A stretch of 64,000 bases of DNA, from the NCBI GenBank assembly GCA_040766585.1, contig JAXGQE010000011.1:1-64000 (forward strand). The letters are read 5' to 3'. Every line of letters starts with the position of its first letter. Position 1 is the stretch's first letter. A program made the position numbers and the translations under genes. Shown here one piece after another: positions 51,681 to 61,207 of the stretch. The notes below the pieces were generated by a model. It saw only the letters and a program-made list of their open reading frames with translations, had not been told where the DNA came from and searched no databases. This DNA comes from JAXGQE01 sp040766585 (GTDB lineage: Bacteria; Bacillota; SLNR01).

Positions 51681-53066
51681 ATGGGAGGCGTTGTCTGGGG
51701 AGGGCTTGTACCTCACCCACCGTTAATCATCCCGGAGATCGGCCAGGAGGATCGCAAGCAGGTGTCAGAAACAGAAAAAGCCATGACACAGATTACCCAA
51801 AGCCTTGACCGTATTCATCCGGATGTACTGGTGATCATTTCTCCCCATGGGCCTGTGTTTTATGACGGAATACCCGTATGGGCGATTCCTGAGCTGCATG
51901 GTGACTTTTCACGTTTCGGTTATCCGGAGGTATCTTTTTCGACTCATGTGGATATGGATATGGTCCGGGCCATCCGAACAGAATGCGAGAAAAAAGCTCT
52001 TCCCATGGTCTATCTGGATGAGTCTGCTGTTCAGCGGACGGGAGTTGGCAAAAAACTGGATCATGGGGTGATGGTGCCTCTGCATTTTCTGCAGCAGGCA
52101 GAGCTAAGGATTCCTTTGGTGATGGTGGCCATGGGAGTAGTGAGCCGAGATCAGCTGTTTCAGATGGGAGATTGTATACAAAGAGCAGCCGAGAAAACGG
52201 GCAAAAACGTGGCGGTGATGGCCAGCGGGGATCTATCCCATGCACTATCCGCCAGCGCACCGGCGGGTCTTAATCCGGCAGGGAAAAGATTTGATGACAC
52301 GGTAAAGAATATCTTTCAGAGCGGAAATCTTGAGGGAATACTGGAAATGGACCCGAAGATGGTTCATCAGGCTGCTGAATGCGGATACAACCCGCTGATT
52401 ATTCTGGCAGGGTCAATGTCCGGCCAACATGTGGAGACCGAAGTTTTATCCTATGAAGCACCTTTTGGCGTGGGGTATCTGGTGGCTCAGACCAAAACCA
52501 TTCGCCCGGGACAAAACAAGATCGATTTACCGGATGCTGAAGCGGATCCCCGGGCCGTGACCAGCCCGCTGGTACAGTGGGCAAAAACATGTCTGGAGAC
52601 CTATGTGAAAGAAGGGAAGAAAGCGGAGATACCGGACCCTGTTCCTGAAAAAATGCGAAAAAAAGCCGGTGTCTTTGTTTCCATCAAAAAGAACGGAATG
52701 CTCAGAGGGTGCATCGGTACGATATTCCCGGTCCATGACAGCATTGCGGAGGAAATTTGCAGCAATGCCATCAGTGCCGGAACAGCGGATCCGAGATTCT
52801 ACGGGGTCCAAGCAGATGAGCTGCCCTACCTTTCATATTCTGTGGATGTGCTGACAAGCCCCGAAACAGTAACGGATAGTGGACAGCTGGATCCGAAAAA
52901 GTATGGCGTGATTGTCCGAAAAGGGAAACGAACCGGGTTGCTTTTGCCGGATCTGGAGGGAATCGACTCGGTGCAGGATCAACTGGAGATCGCCTGTCGG
53001 AAAGCAGGTATTGATCCGGACTCAGAATACAGCATGGAGAGATTTCAGGTGATTCGTTATGAATAA
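51681..53066 (+). CDS. AmmeMemoRadiSam protein: LigB/MEMO-like domain fused to AMMECR1 domain
   Basis: The protein has 461 residues. Residues 1-275 match the LigB/MEMO fold (class III extradiol dioxygenase superfamily): GLVPHPPLIIPEIG, VIISPHGPVF, a DHGVMVPLHF motif and ASGDLSHALS, with the conserved metal-ligand histidines. Residues about 290-461 are an AMMECR1 domain with the invariant LRGCIGT motif near residue 341 and DPRF and SVDVLTSPE strands. The chemical function of both is unknown. The radical SAM gene overlaps its 3' end by 8 bases, which completes the conserved AmmeMemoRadiSam set. Ribosome binding site GAAGGAGGAG. Confidence 0.88.
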   Translation: MGGVVWGGLVPHPPLIIPEIGQEDRKQVSETEKAMTQITQSLDRIHPDVLVIISPHGPVFYDGIPVWAIPELHGDFSRFGYPEVSFSTHVDMDMVRAIRTECEKKALPMVYLDESAVQRTGVGKKLDHGVMVPLHFLQQAELRIPLVMVAMGVVSRDQLFQMGDCIQRAAEKTGKNVAVMASGDLSHALSASAPAGLNPAGKRFDDTVKNIFQSGNLEGILEMDPKMVHQAAECGYNPLIILAGSMSGQHVETEVLSYEAPFGVGYLVAQTKTIRPGQNKIDLPDAEADPRAVTSPLVQWAKTCLETYVKEGKKAEIPDPVPEKMRKKAGVFVSIKKNGMLRGCIGTIFPVHDSIAEEICSNAISAGTADPRFYGVQADELPYLSYSVDVLTSPETVTDSGQLDPKKYGVIVRKGKRTGLLLPDLEGIDSVQDQLEIACRKAGIDPDSEYSMERFQVIRYE

Positions 53067-54087
53067 AGAAACAAACATATCCGTATACCATGAAGCGTGT
53101 TGCTTCAATGTCCGAGAGAATCGGTTCATTGAATGCACCCTGTGCCCCCACCAGTGCCTGATTCCGCCAGAGAGCACAGGGCGGTGCCGGGTCCGGAAAA
53201 ACATCAATGGTACCCTGGTTTCTCTGAACTACGGCCGGATCTCGGCGGAAGCGCTGGATCCCATTGAGAAAAAACCATTGTATCATTTCTATCCCGGATC
53301 CACAGTCTATTCCATTGGAACCTACGGATGCAACATGCACTGTCTGTTCTGTCAGAACTGGCCCATTTCGCAGGGAACACCGTCGACGAAATCAATGAGT
53401 CTGGATCAGGCTGTTCAAGCAGCCCTGTCCTACAAAGATAGATGTAACTGCATCGGTATAGCTTACACCTATTCAGAGCCAGTGGTCTGGCATGAATATG
53501 TCCTGGATACGGCACAGGCCGCATCCGGGGCGGGTTTGAAGAACATCTATGTCAGCAATGGATTTATTCAGCAGGAACCCTTGAAGCAGATTATACCCTG
53601 GATCGATGCCATGAATATCGACCTGAAAGCATATACAGAAGATTTCTATCAGGAAATGTGCAGCGCCCGACTCGATCCGGTGAAAGATACCATTTTGTAT
53701 GCAGCGGATCGATGCCACCTGGAACTGACGGTACTGATCATTCCAGGAAAAAATGACAGTCTGGAAGAAATCCAGCGGATGACAGACTGGATTTCGGCCA
53801 TGGATTCGGAGATACCGGTGCATTTCTCCCGGTATTTCCCCCAGTACAAACTGTCCATTCCCCCTACTTCGGTGGAAACCATGGAAAAAGCGTATGAAAT
53901 CGCCAGGCAAAAACTCGACTATGTCTACGTGGGGAATATTCCTGGCCATAGGGGAATGAACACATACTGCCCGTCGTGTGCAAAAGAGCTGATCCGAAGA
54001 ACCGGGGAGATGGACACGGTAGATCGATTATCCCATGGGATCTGTCCACAATGCGGAAAAACGATCAGGATGATCGAAAACCAATAA
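53059..54087 (+). CDS. AmmeMemoRadiSam system radical SAM enzyme
   Basis: The protein has 342 residues. The radical SAM cluster cysteines are Cys91, Cys95 and Cys98 in GCNMHCLFC. Four N-terminal cysteines (26, 29, 33, 43; CTLCPHQC) and two C-terminal CxxC pairs (CPSC and CPQC) may bind extra metal centres. The fold resembles pyruvate formate-lyase activating enzyme relatives, but no glycyl radical enzyme is nearby. It overlaps the MEMO-AMMECR1 gene, so the two products are expected to work together. Reaction and substrate are unknown in all organisms as far as I know. Confidence 0.9.
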   Translation: MNKETNISVYHEACCFNVRENRFIECTLCPHQCLIPPESTGRCRVRKNINGTLVSLNYGRISAEALDPIEKKPLYHFYPGSTVYSIGTYGCNMHCLFCQNWPISQGTPSTKSMSLDQAVQAALSYKDRCNCIGIAYTYSEPVVWHEYVLDTAQAASGAGLKNIYVSNGFIQQEPLKQIIPWIDAMNIDLKAYTEDFYQEMCSARLDPVKDTILYAADRCHLELTVLIIPGKNDSLEEIQRMTDWISAMDSEIPVHFSRYFPQYKLSIPPTSVETMEKAYEIARQKLDYVYVGNIPGHRGMNTYCPSCAKELIRRTGEMDTVDRLSHGICPQCGKTIRMIENQ

Positions 54088-54173
54088 ATGGGAGTCTTGT
54101 TTAGAGGAAATACAGCAGGTTTGCAGAAATATTGGAAAGTTGATTCTGTAACAGGGAAGTGAGGTGGCAGGCG

Positions 54174-54968
54174 GTGCCGACGCGTATACAAGATTATATC
54201 GATATTATCATCATAGCATATGTTACATACCGGCTATTTGTCTGGATCCGCGGAACTCGAGCCGTTCAGTTGATCAAAGGGATCATCGTGCTCATTGCCG
54301 CCATGCTGCTGGCCGACTATTTCAAGCTGTATACAATACGATGGATACTGGCCAATCTGCAGACCATGCTTTTGGTGGCGCTGCCTGTAGTATTTCAGCC
54401 TGAATTAAGACGTGCCCTGGAACAGATCGGGCGAGGGCGGTTTTTCCCTCAATCTCTATCGGCCCTCCCTGAGGAAGACATGAGCAAAGTGATTCAGGAG
54501 ATTATTAAAGCGGTGAAAGTTCTGGCCAGAAACAAAATTGGTGCCCTCATCGTCATTGAGAGGGATACCGGGTTGAATGATTATGCTGACACAGGGATCC
54601 GCATCAACGGGATTCTCACTTCCGAGTTTCTGATCAATATTTTCATCCCCAATACACCGCTGCACGATGGAGCGGTCATAGTTCGCGGCGATCGGGTTTT
54701 GGCTGCAGGCTGCTTTCTCCCTTTGACTGACAGCCAGGACCTATCCACAGAACTGGGGACTCGGCACCGGGCAGCCATCGGCATTACGGAGAATTCGGAT
54801 GCCGTGGTGATTGTGGTATCTGAAGAAACAGGTATTTTGTCTCTGGCCAACGATGGGAAACTGACCCGGTACCTGGATGAGACTACATTGAAAGAGATGC
54901 TGGTCAGCTTGCTGATCAGCAGTGATGGAAACGGCAGCGGACGCTTCTGGCAATGGAGGAAACACTAA
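54174..54968 (+). CDS. cdaA: Diadenylate cyclase CdaA
   Basis: The protein has 264 residues: three N-terminal membrane helices (from IIIIAYVTYRLFVWI to about residue 75), then the DAC domain with Asp-Gly-Ala (165-167, in LHDGAVIV) and Arg-His-Arg (197-199, in GTRHRAAIG), the catalytic pair of motifs for joining two ATP into cyclic di-AMP. GTG 54174 is preferred, with GTGAGGTGG upstream. Followed directly by its regulator cdaR and then glmM, the conserved cdaA-cdaR-glmM linkage between c-di-AMP and cell wall synthesis. Confidence 0.95.
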   Translation: MPTRIQDYIDIIIIAYVTYRLFVWIRGTRAVQLIKGIIVLIAAMLLADYFKLYTIRWILANLQTMLLVALPVVFQPELRRALEQIGRGRFFPQSLSALPEEDMSKVIQEIIKAVKVLARNKIGALIVIERDTGLNDYADTGIRINGILTSEFLINIFIPNTPLHDGAVIVRGDRVLAAGCFLPLTDSQDLSTELGTRHRAAIGITENSDAVVIVVSEETGILSLANDGKLTRYLDETTLKEMLVSLLISSDGNGSGRFWQWRKH

Positions 54969-55927
54969 TGGATAAACTGCTGGAAAAAGACTATGTCATT
55001 CGAATACTGGCACTGCTCATTGCTGTTCTGCTGTGGTTTCAGGCAACCAGCGCTCAGAACCCCGTTGTTGAGAGAGACCTGGATGATGTAGCTGTGCGCA
55101 TTCAGAATGTTGAATCCGGATTTACCGTTGTGGACAGCATTATCCCCGAAACAGTGGATATTACCGTATCGGGGCCGCAGCATCTGGTATCAGCCCTGAC
55201 TGCCGATGATGTCAACGTCTATATTGATCTGGCATCTCTGGAGGCAGGAACGCATACCCGAACCATTCGCTTTATTGAACCGCCGGGGATCAAAATCACG
55301 GAGATATCGCCTTCCACTGCGGAAGTAACCATTGAGCCGATTGTTAAAAAAATATTTTCTCTATCGATTATCCAGCAGGGGCTTCCGGAACCGGGGTATT
55401 CCATTGGAACTGTCACCTTCACTCCGGAGAAAGTGGAGATCCAGGGCGCCGAGAGTGTCATTGAATCCATTGCCAATGCTGCATTGATGGTGAATGTAAG
55501 CGGCGTGGAGGAGAGCTTTGAGAGAAATGTGGCCGTAAACGTCTTCGACGCCAGCGGCAATATTGTCCATGGGGTGACCATCGTTCCGGCCAATGTGTTT
55601 GTCCAGATTACCGTGGTTCAAGCCCAGTCTGAGAAGCAAGTGACTATCAATCCTTCCCTGGCTGGAGAACCCGCGGAGGGATACCAGATCGCAGAGGTGA
55701 TTCTCGAACCGGCGCGGGTTACCATTACCGGACCCCAGGCTACGGTCCAGAGTACGGATTCTGTACTGACGGAAATTATCGATATTTCCGGGATTACGGA
55801 AGACCTGACGGTTTCTGTCGGACTTCAGCTGCCGTCGGGTCTGGCCATCGTTCAGCCCACCTCATTTCGGGTGATCATCCGGATCGAACCCAGTGAACCT
55901 CCTGCTGAGGAATCGGCCAATGGATAG
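54968..55927 (+). CDS. cdaR: CdaA regulatory protein CdaR (YbbR domains)
   Basis: The protein has 319 residues: a short cytoplasmic start, one membrane helix (VIRILALLIAVLLWFQA), and an extracytoplasmic part of about three YbbR repeats, each marked by a VDITVSGP, VEIQGAES or VTITGPQ strand. CdaR binds CdaA across the membrane and modulates cyclic di-AMP production. ATG 54968 overlaps the cdaA stop by one base, with GGAGG upstream. Its end overlaps the next gene by 8 bases. Confidence 0.92.
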   Translation: MDKLLEKDYVIRILALLIAVLLWFQATSAQNPVVERDLDDVAVRIQNVESGFTVVDSIIPETVDITVSGPQHLVSALTADDVNVYIDLASLEAGTHTRTIRFIEPPGIKITEISPSTAEVTIEPIVKKIFSLSIIQQGLPEPGYSIGTVTFTPEKVEIQGAESVIESIANAALMVNVSGVEESFERNVAVNVFDASGNIVHGVTIVPANVFVQITVVQAQSEKQVTINPSLAGEPAEGYQIAEVILEPARVTITGPQATVQSTDSVLTEIIDISGITEDLTVSVGLQLPSGLAIVQPTSFRVIIRIEPSEPPAEESANG

Positions 55928-57557
55928 AAACCACCGGCAGGAGTCCAAAGCGATCCGGGTTGAGCATGTGCAGGTCCCTTTAGAGGACGGCCTGCCGGAT
56001 TTAAAAAAAGCTGCGGCGGCTGCGTTGAACATTTCTTCGAATGAGATCCGTACTGTGAAGATCGTTCGAAGATCTTTGGATGCCCGAAGAAAAAACCGGA
56101 TACATTTTGTCTATACGCTGGATGTGGAGCTGCCTGAGCAGATACTGAGGCGAATCAATGTCAAGAATGCAGCAGTCGTATCCCGTACAGAACTCCCTGT
56201 GGAGACCCTCAAACCCGGGAGCCAGAATCTATGGGACAGACCGGTGATTGTCGGAGCCGGCCCGTCAGGGTTGTTTGCTGCACTGACCCTGACTCAGGCA
56301 GGGTATCGACCTGTGCTTATCGACCGAGGGAAAAAAGTGGAGGATCGGACCCGGGATGTGGAACGTTTCTGGCATCAGGGATCTTTATGCCAGGAATCCA
56401 ATGTGGCTTTTGGTGAAGGCGGCGCCGGGACTTTTTCTGACGGGAAATTGACGACGCGGATCAAGAATCACCGGGTCCAGGTGGTTTTGGATGAATTGAT
56501 CAAAGCGGGAGCTCCCGCTGAAATCCGCTACGAACAGAAACCACATCTGGGTACCGATCAACTGAAACGAATCCTGGTATCCATTCGACAGTATCTCCTG
56601 GACCACGGCTGCGACATTCGCTATTCGGCAAAAATGACAGGCCTTCACCATCAGGATGGGGCAGTTCGGTCCATCGAAGTGAATGGATGCGACCAAATCC
56701 CTAGTCAGGTACTGTTGCTTTGCACAGGTCATAGCGCACGTGATACATACCGGATGCTGTTTGAATCAGGAGTACCCATGGAACCCAAAGCGTTTTCTGT
56801 GGGACTGCGAGTTGAACATCCCCAGGAAATGATTGACCGGATTCAATATGGACAGATGGCCGGACACCCGCTGCTTCCACCTGCGGAGTACCAACTGGCC
56901 GATCGCAGCCGCAGTGGACGCGGGGTATACACCTTTTGCATGTGCCCGGGAGGTTTTGTGGTGGGAGCCTCTACGGAGGCAGATCATCTGGTTGTCAACG
57001 GGATGAGTCTGTCCGCTCGGGGGGGCAAGAATGCCAATGCGGCCGTTGTGTGTACAGTGGACCATCGTGATCTGAATAGCCGCCATCCTCTGGCTGGGAT
57101 TGAATTCCAGCGGGAGTGGGAACAGGCAGCCTACTCGAGAGGAGGTGGAGGTTTTCGAGCTCCTGCACAAAACCTGAAAGGGTTTATGCAGGAGGGATCG
57201 AGCCGGAGTATACAAACTACCCTGGTCGAGCCCTCCTATCGGCCGGGGGTTGAACCCGCATCGTTATCTCAATGCCTGCCGGTGCAGGTGGTGGGGGCTT
57301 TGCAGGAAGGGATCCAGCTGTTTGACCGGAAAATGCGAGGGTTCGCTCATCCGGATGCGATACTGACCGGAATCGAAACCAGGACTTCGGCTCCGTTGAG
57401 AATACCCAGAAACCAGCAGCGAGTTTCCATCGGACTGGAAGGGATATATCCGGTGGGAGAAGGGGCCGGGTATGCAGGCGGGATCATGAGTGCTGCGGTG
57501 GACGGGATAGAGACAGCGGAAGCCGTTATCGGCAGATATGCACGACCGAAAAACTGA
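55920..57557 (+). CDS. FAD-dependent dehydrogenase, COG2509 type
   Basis: About 545 residues. An N-terminal domain of about 95 residues precedes the FAD-binding motif VGAGPSGLFAALTL near residue 113. Conserved blocks of this family are SNVAFGEGGAGTFSDGKLTTR, the TFCMCPGGFVVGAST segment, and the C-terminal VGEGAGYAGGIMSAAVDG. The family is widespread in Firmicutes beside cdaR and glmM, but its substrate is not known. Start ATG lies inside the end of cdaR with GAGGAA upstream. Overlapping position suggests cotranscription with the c-di-AMP and cell-wall genes. Confidence 0.88.
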   Translation: MDRNHRQESKAIRVEHVQVPLEDGLPDLKKAAAAALNISSNEIRTVKIVRRSLDARRKNRIHFVYTLDVELPEQILRRINVKNAAVVSRTELPVETLKPGSQNLWDRPVIVGAGPSGLFAALTLTQAGYRPVLIDRGKKVEDRTRDVERFWHQGSLCQESNVAFGEGGAGTFSDGKLTTRIKNHRVQVVLDELIKAGAPAEIRYEQKPHLGTDQLKRILVSIRQYLLDHGCDIRYSAKMTGLHHQDGAVRSIEVNGCDQIPSQVLLLCTGHSARDTYRMLFESGVPMEPKAFSVGLRVEHPQEMIDRIQYGQMAGHPLLPPAEYQLADRSRSGRGVYTFCMCPGGFVVGASTEADHLVVNGMSLSARGGKNANAAVVCTVDHRDLNSRHPLAGIEFQREWEQAAYSRGGGGFRAPAQNLKGFMQEGSSRSIQTTLVEPSYRPGVEPASLSQCLPVQVVGALQEGIQLFDRKMRGFAHPDAILTGIETRTSAPLRIPRNQQRVSIGLEGIYPVGEGAGYAGGIMSAAVDGIETAEAVIGRYARPKN

Positions 57558-57579
57558 CGAAACAGGAGTGTGAAGTGAT

Positions 57580-58917
57580 TTGGGAAAACTATTCGGAACC
57601 GATGGTGTAAGAGGGGTCGCGAATATCGAACTGACTCCGGAGTTGGCCTTTAAGTTGGGTAGAGCGGGTACAGCTGTTTTGGCGAAGAATGTCCGTAAGC
57701 CAAAAATTTTAATAGGAAAAGATACTAGGATTAGCGGCGATATGCTGGAGGCTGCATTATCAGCAGGGATCTGTTCTGTAGGCGGGGATGTTGTCCAGGT
57801 TGGAATCGTACCCACGCCTGCGGTGGCTTATCTGACCCAAAGTTCCGATGCCGATGCCGGTATTGTGATTTCCGCATCGCATAATCCTGTTGAAGATAAC
57901 GGAATCAAATTTTTCTATTCAGACGGGTTTAAACTGCCGGACGATGTAGAAAATGAAATTGAGAGAAGAATCGGAAGCGTCGACGATGGTGTACGGCCTA
58001 CCGGTGCTGATGTGGGTAGAATCATTGTAGATGAAAATGCCCACCGGCATTACATCGATTTCCTGAAAAGTACAGTTCAGACGAATTTTTCGGGATTAAA
58101 GATTGTGGTGGATTGTGCCAATGGAGCGGCTTCCTGGATTGCTCCCGAAGTGTATGAGGCCCTGGGAGCTGAAGTTATTGCAATTCATCATTCACCTGAC
58201 GGAAAAAACATCAACGATCACTGCGGATCCACCCATCCTGAAGTCGTACAGCAAAAAGTGAGAGAGGTCGGCGCCGATTTGGGATTGACCCATGACGGAG
58301 ACGCGGATCGGGTTTTGGCCTGCGATCATTATGGCCATCTGGTGGACGGGGATCAGATCATGGCCATCTGCGGCTTGGACTTGCTAAGCAAAAACATGCT
58401 GCCTCATAACACCATTGTAGCCACGGTCATGAGCAATCTGGGTCTGAATCTGGCCATGAAGCAGGCGGGAGGCAAGATCATCCGCACCCAGGTAGGAGAC
58501 CGCTACGTGCTGGAAGAGATGCGAAAACAGGGCCTGACTCTCGGTGGAGAGCAGTCCGGACATATCATTTTCCTGGATCACAATACCACCGGAGACGGGA
58601 TCCTGACGGCACTGCAGCTTTTGTCCGTTGTGAAAGCATCCGGAAAAAGCCTATATGATCTTTCATCTGGATTCAAGAAATTTCCCCAGGCACTGGAAAA
58701 CATTCGAGTGGCCAACAAAGAAGCTTTGTACGGCAATGAGAAGATTGAAAAGTGCATTGAAGAAGTGAGTGCAGAACTGGGAGAGAGGGGAAGGATTCTC
58801 ATACGGCCCTCCGGCACGGAACCCAAAATCAGGGTCATGGTGGAATGCGACAATAGCGAAGAACTGAAAAGGGTCATGGATAAAATGACAGCTCTGATCC
58901 GTGCGGAACTATCGTAG
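57580..58917 (+). CDS. glmM: Phosphoglucosamine mutase
   Basis: The protein has 445 residues. It converts glucosamine 6-phosphate to glucosamine 1-phosphate for UDP-GlcNAc. The phosphoserine loop is ISASHNP with Ser100 as the phosphorylated residue. The metal loop is THDGDADRVLACD, the sugar loop GGEQSGH, and the C-terminal phosphate-binding loop RPSGTEPKIRV. TTG start, with AGGAGTG upstream, gives MGKLFGTDGVRG as in homologues. In Firmicutes GlmM also binds CdaA and dampens c-di-AMP synthesis. Confidence 0.97.
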   Translation: MGKLFGTDGVRGVANIELTPELAFKLGRAGTAVLAKNVRKPKILIGKDTRISGDMLEAALSAGICSVGGDVVQVGIVPTPAVAYLTQSSDADAGIVISASHNPVEDNGIKFFYSDGFKLPDDVENEIERRIGSVDDGVRPTGADVGRIIVDENAHRHYIDFLKSTVQTNFSGLKIVVDCANGAASWIAPEVYEALGAEVIAIHHSPDGKNINDHCGSTHPEVVQQKVREVGADLGLTHDGDADRVLACDHYGHLVDGDQIMAICGLDLLSKNMLPHNTIVATVMSNLGLNLAMKQAGGKIIRTQVGDRYVLEEMRKQGLTLGGEQSGHIIFLDHNTTGDGILTALQLLSVVKASGKSLYDLSSGFKKFPQALENIRVANKEALYGNEKIEKCIEEVSAELGERGRILIRPSGTEPKIRVMVECDNSEELKRVMDKMTALIRAELS

Positions 58918-58932
58918 TCCCGAAGGGCTGTA

Positions 58933-58961
58933 TCGACAAACTCAGCATGAAATGATATATT
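58933..58961 (+). promoter_or_regulatory. Probable glmS promoter
   Basis: TCGACA (58933-58938) and TATATT (58956-58961) with 17 bp between, each one mismatch from consensus. It lies about 50 bases upstream of the ribozyme core. Confidence 0.6.
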
Positions 58962-59004
58962 GGTAAAGCAGGATATTAACCAGCGGGAGGTGTACAAAAA
59001 CTGA

Positions 59005-59136
59005 ATATTTAAAGCGCCAGAACTTGCCATGCAAGTTGACGAGGTGAGGGATCTCGAAAATTCGGCGGGTGACCTCCGGTCTTCTCACGACCGATAAAGG
59101 CTCTACAAAACGGAAGAGTGATCTTCGGGACAAAAT
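59005..59136 (+). ncRNA. glmS ribozyme
   Basis: The conserved core AAAGCGCCAGAACTTG (59011-59026) is followed by GTTGACGAGGTGAGG (59035-59049), GAAAATTCGGCGGGTGACCTCC (in part, 59056-59077) and ACAAAACGGAAGAGTGAT...CGGGACAAAA (59105-59135). Together they form the double-pseudoknot ribozyme. Cleavage is expected between A59013 and G59014 when glucosamine 6-phosphate is bound. Cleavage leads to mRNA decay, so GlmS is repressed by its product. The arrangement before glmS is a hallmark of Firmicutes. Confidence 0.96.
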
Positions 59137-59182
59137 GAGCCGGGAGAGAGATTAATGAATTAGAATCGGGGAGGTTGATTCT

Positions 59183-61021
59183 ATGTGCGGAATTGTTGGT
59201 TATGTCGGCAGTCAGTCGGCCGTTCCTGTCGTTATGAAGGGATTGGCAAAACTGGAGTACCGCGGATACGACTCTGCCGGAATAGCCGTCTGGCAGGATG
59301 GTCAGTTGAAGGTTGAAAAGACCGTAGGGAGACTCGACCGGCTGGCAGAGAAACTGGAGAAGAACCCATTGGCAGGAACCATAGGGATGGGGCAGACACG
59401 ATGGGCCACCCACGGACGTCCTTCGGATGTCAATGCTCATCCTCATCTGGACTGTACAGGGAAGATTGCCGTTATTCACAACGGGATTATTGAAAACTAC
59501 ATGGAACTCAAAGAAATGCTTTTGCACGAAGGACACCGCTTTTTGTCCCAGACGGATACAGAAGTCATTCCTCATCTGATCGAAAAGTATTACGAGGGAG
59601 ATCTGGAAGCTGCCGTCCGCAAGGTCCTTCACATCATTGAAGGATCCTATGCATTGGTCATCATGCACCAGGATGAACCGGACAAAATCGTGGGAGCACG
59701 AAAAGACAGCCCGTTAATTGCAGGAGTCGGGAAGAACGAGAGCTTCATTGCATCCGACATTCCCGCCATTTTGGAACATACTCGGGAAGTCATTGTCCTG
59801 AATCACGGCGAGATGGTCATCATATCGGATCAGGGAGTAAAGGTGACCGATTTGGATGGTCATGTCATTGATAAAGAAATCTTTCATGTAACCTGGGATG
59901 CGGAAGCGGCTGAAAAGGGTGGCTACCCGCATTTCATGCTGAAAGAAATCAATGAGCAGCCCCGGGCTGTCCGGGATACACTGACTGGTCGAATCGATAA
60001 GGAAGGCAGTGAGATCCACCTGGACGAAATTGTCCTGGATAAGGAATTCCTGCAGAAACTGAAAAAGATCTATCTGATAGCCTGTGGGACGGCCTACCAT
60101 GCCGGAATGGTGGGGAAATATGTTATTGAGCACCTGACTAAGATCCCAGTGGAAATTGATATTGCGTCGGAATTCCGCTATCGCGATCCCATCGTAGAAA
60201 ACCCGGGTGAGTACCTGATGATCGTCGTCAGTCAATCCGGTGAGACTGCGGATACACTGGGAGCCCTTCGGGAGATGAAAAGCAGGGGGCTGCGAGTACT
60301 GGCCGTTACCAATGTCATCGGGAGTTCCGTAGCCAGGGAATCGGACGATGTCCTTTTGACTCGAGCCGGTCCTGAAATTGCTGTGGCTTCCACCAAGGCA
60401 TACACCACACAATTGATCGGTCTGTACCTGCTGGCGATTAAAATGGGTCAGATTCTGGGTAAAATCACCGAGAATGATAGCGAAGAAATGGTCTCTGCAC
60501 TGCGGGATCTTCCGCTGTTGGCCCAAAAAGTCATCGACATGAACGATTCGATTGTAAAAGAGCTGGCCAGAGCTTTTGCCCATCGGGAAGACATCTTCTT
60601 CATTGGCCGGCATCTGGATTTTGCGTTGGCGCTGGAAGGGGCTTTGAAACTGAAAGAAATTTCATACATACACGCAGAAGCCTATGCAGCTGGCGAATTG
60701 AAACACGGAACACTGGCCTTGATCACCAAGGACGTTCCGGTATTTGCCATAGCCACCCAACCGGACATTTACGCCAAGATGGTCAGCAACATCCAGGAAG
60801 TCAATGCCCGGGAAGCAACCGTCATCGGAATCGGGGTTGAAGGGGATGAAAATATTGGCAAGCATGCCCATCACACAATCTACATTCCGGCGACCCATAA
60901 GTACTTCACAACGGCTCTGGCCGTGATTCCTCTGCAGCTCTTTGCCTATTATGCTGCGTTGGAACGGGGCTGCGATGTGGATAAACCGAGAAATCTGGCA
61001 AAAAGCGTAACGGTTGAATAA
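59183..61021 (+). CDS. glmS: Glutamine:fructose-6-phosphate aminotransferase (isomerizing)
   Basis: The protein has 612 residues. It makes glucosamine 6-phosphate from fructose 6-phosphate and glutamine. The N-terminal glutaminase domain has Cys2 as nucleophile (MCGIVGYVG) and the GMGQTRWATHGRPS loop. Two SIS domains follow with SQSGETADTLGALR and STKAYTTQ, and the C terminus is DKPRNLAKSVTVE, a conserved end. GGGGAGGTT precedes the ATG. Controlled by the ribozyme in its leader; an intrinsic terminator follows. Confidence 0.98.
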   Translation: MCGIVGYVGSQSAVPVVMKGLAKLEYRGYDSAGIAVWQDGQLKVEKTVGRLDRLAEKLEKNPLAGTIGMGQTRWATHGRPSDVNAHPHLDCTGKIAVIHNGIIENYMELKEMLLHEGHRFLSQTDTEVIPHLIEKYYEGDLEAAVRKVLHIIEGSYALVIMHQDEPDKIVGARKDSPLIAGVGKNESFIASDIPAILEHTREVIVLNHGEMVIISDQGVKVTDLDGHVIDKEIFHVTWDAEAAEKGGYPHFMLKEINEQPRAVRDTLTGRIDKEGSEIHLDEIVLDKEFLQKLKKIYLIACGTAYHAGMVGKYVIEHLTKIPVEIDIASEFRYRDPIVENPGEYLMIVVSQSGETADTLGALREMKSRGLRVLAVTNVIGSSVARESDDVLLTRAGPEIAVASTKAYTTQLIGLYLLAIKMGQILGKITENDSEEMVSALRDLPLLAQKVIDMNDSIVKELARAFAHREDIFFIGRHLDFALALEGALKLKEISYIHAEAYAAGELKHGTLALITKDVPVFAIATQPDIYAKMVSNIQEVNAREATVIGIGVEGDENIGKHAHHTIYIPATHKYFTTALAVIPLQLFAYYAALERGCDVDKPRNLAKSVTVE

Positions 61022-61062
61022 TCGCCATGCAATCTGAAGAAGAATATGCAAAACGTATAAAG

Positions 61063-61107
61063 AGGATGCAGGACCCAAGGAAAAGGGTGCTGCATCCTTT
61101 TCTTTAT
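61063..61107 (+). terminator. Intrinsic terminator after glmS
   Basis: AGGATGCAG (61063-61071) pairs with CTGCATCCT (61090-61098), with an ACCC/GGGT helix in the loop, followed by TTTTCTTTATATT. Confidence 0.88.
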
Positions 61108-61207
61108 ATTGCTGGCATAATAGTCCAGATGAAAGACCTTGGATGATGGGCACAACGGACCTGAATGACAATCTTGATCCAAAGCCATATGGAAGGCAAG
61201 AATGGGG

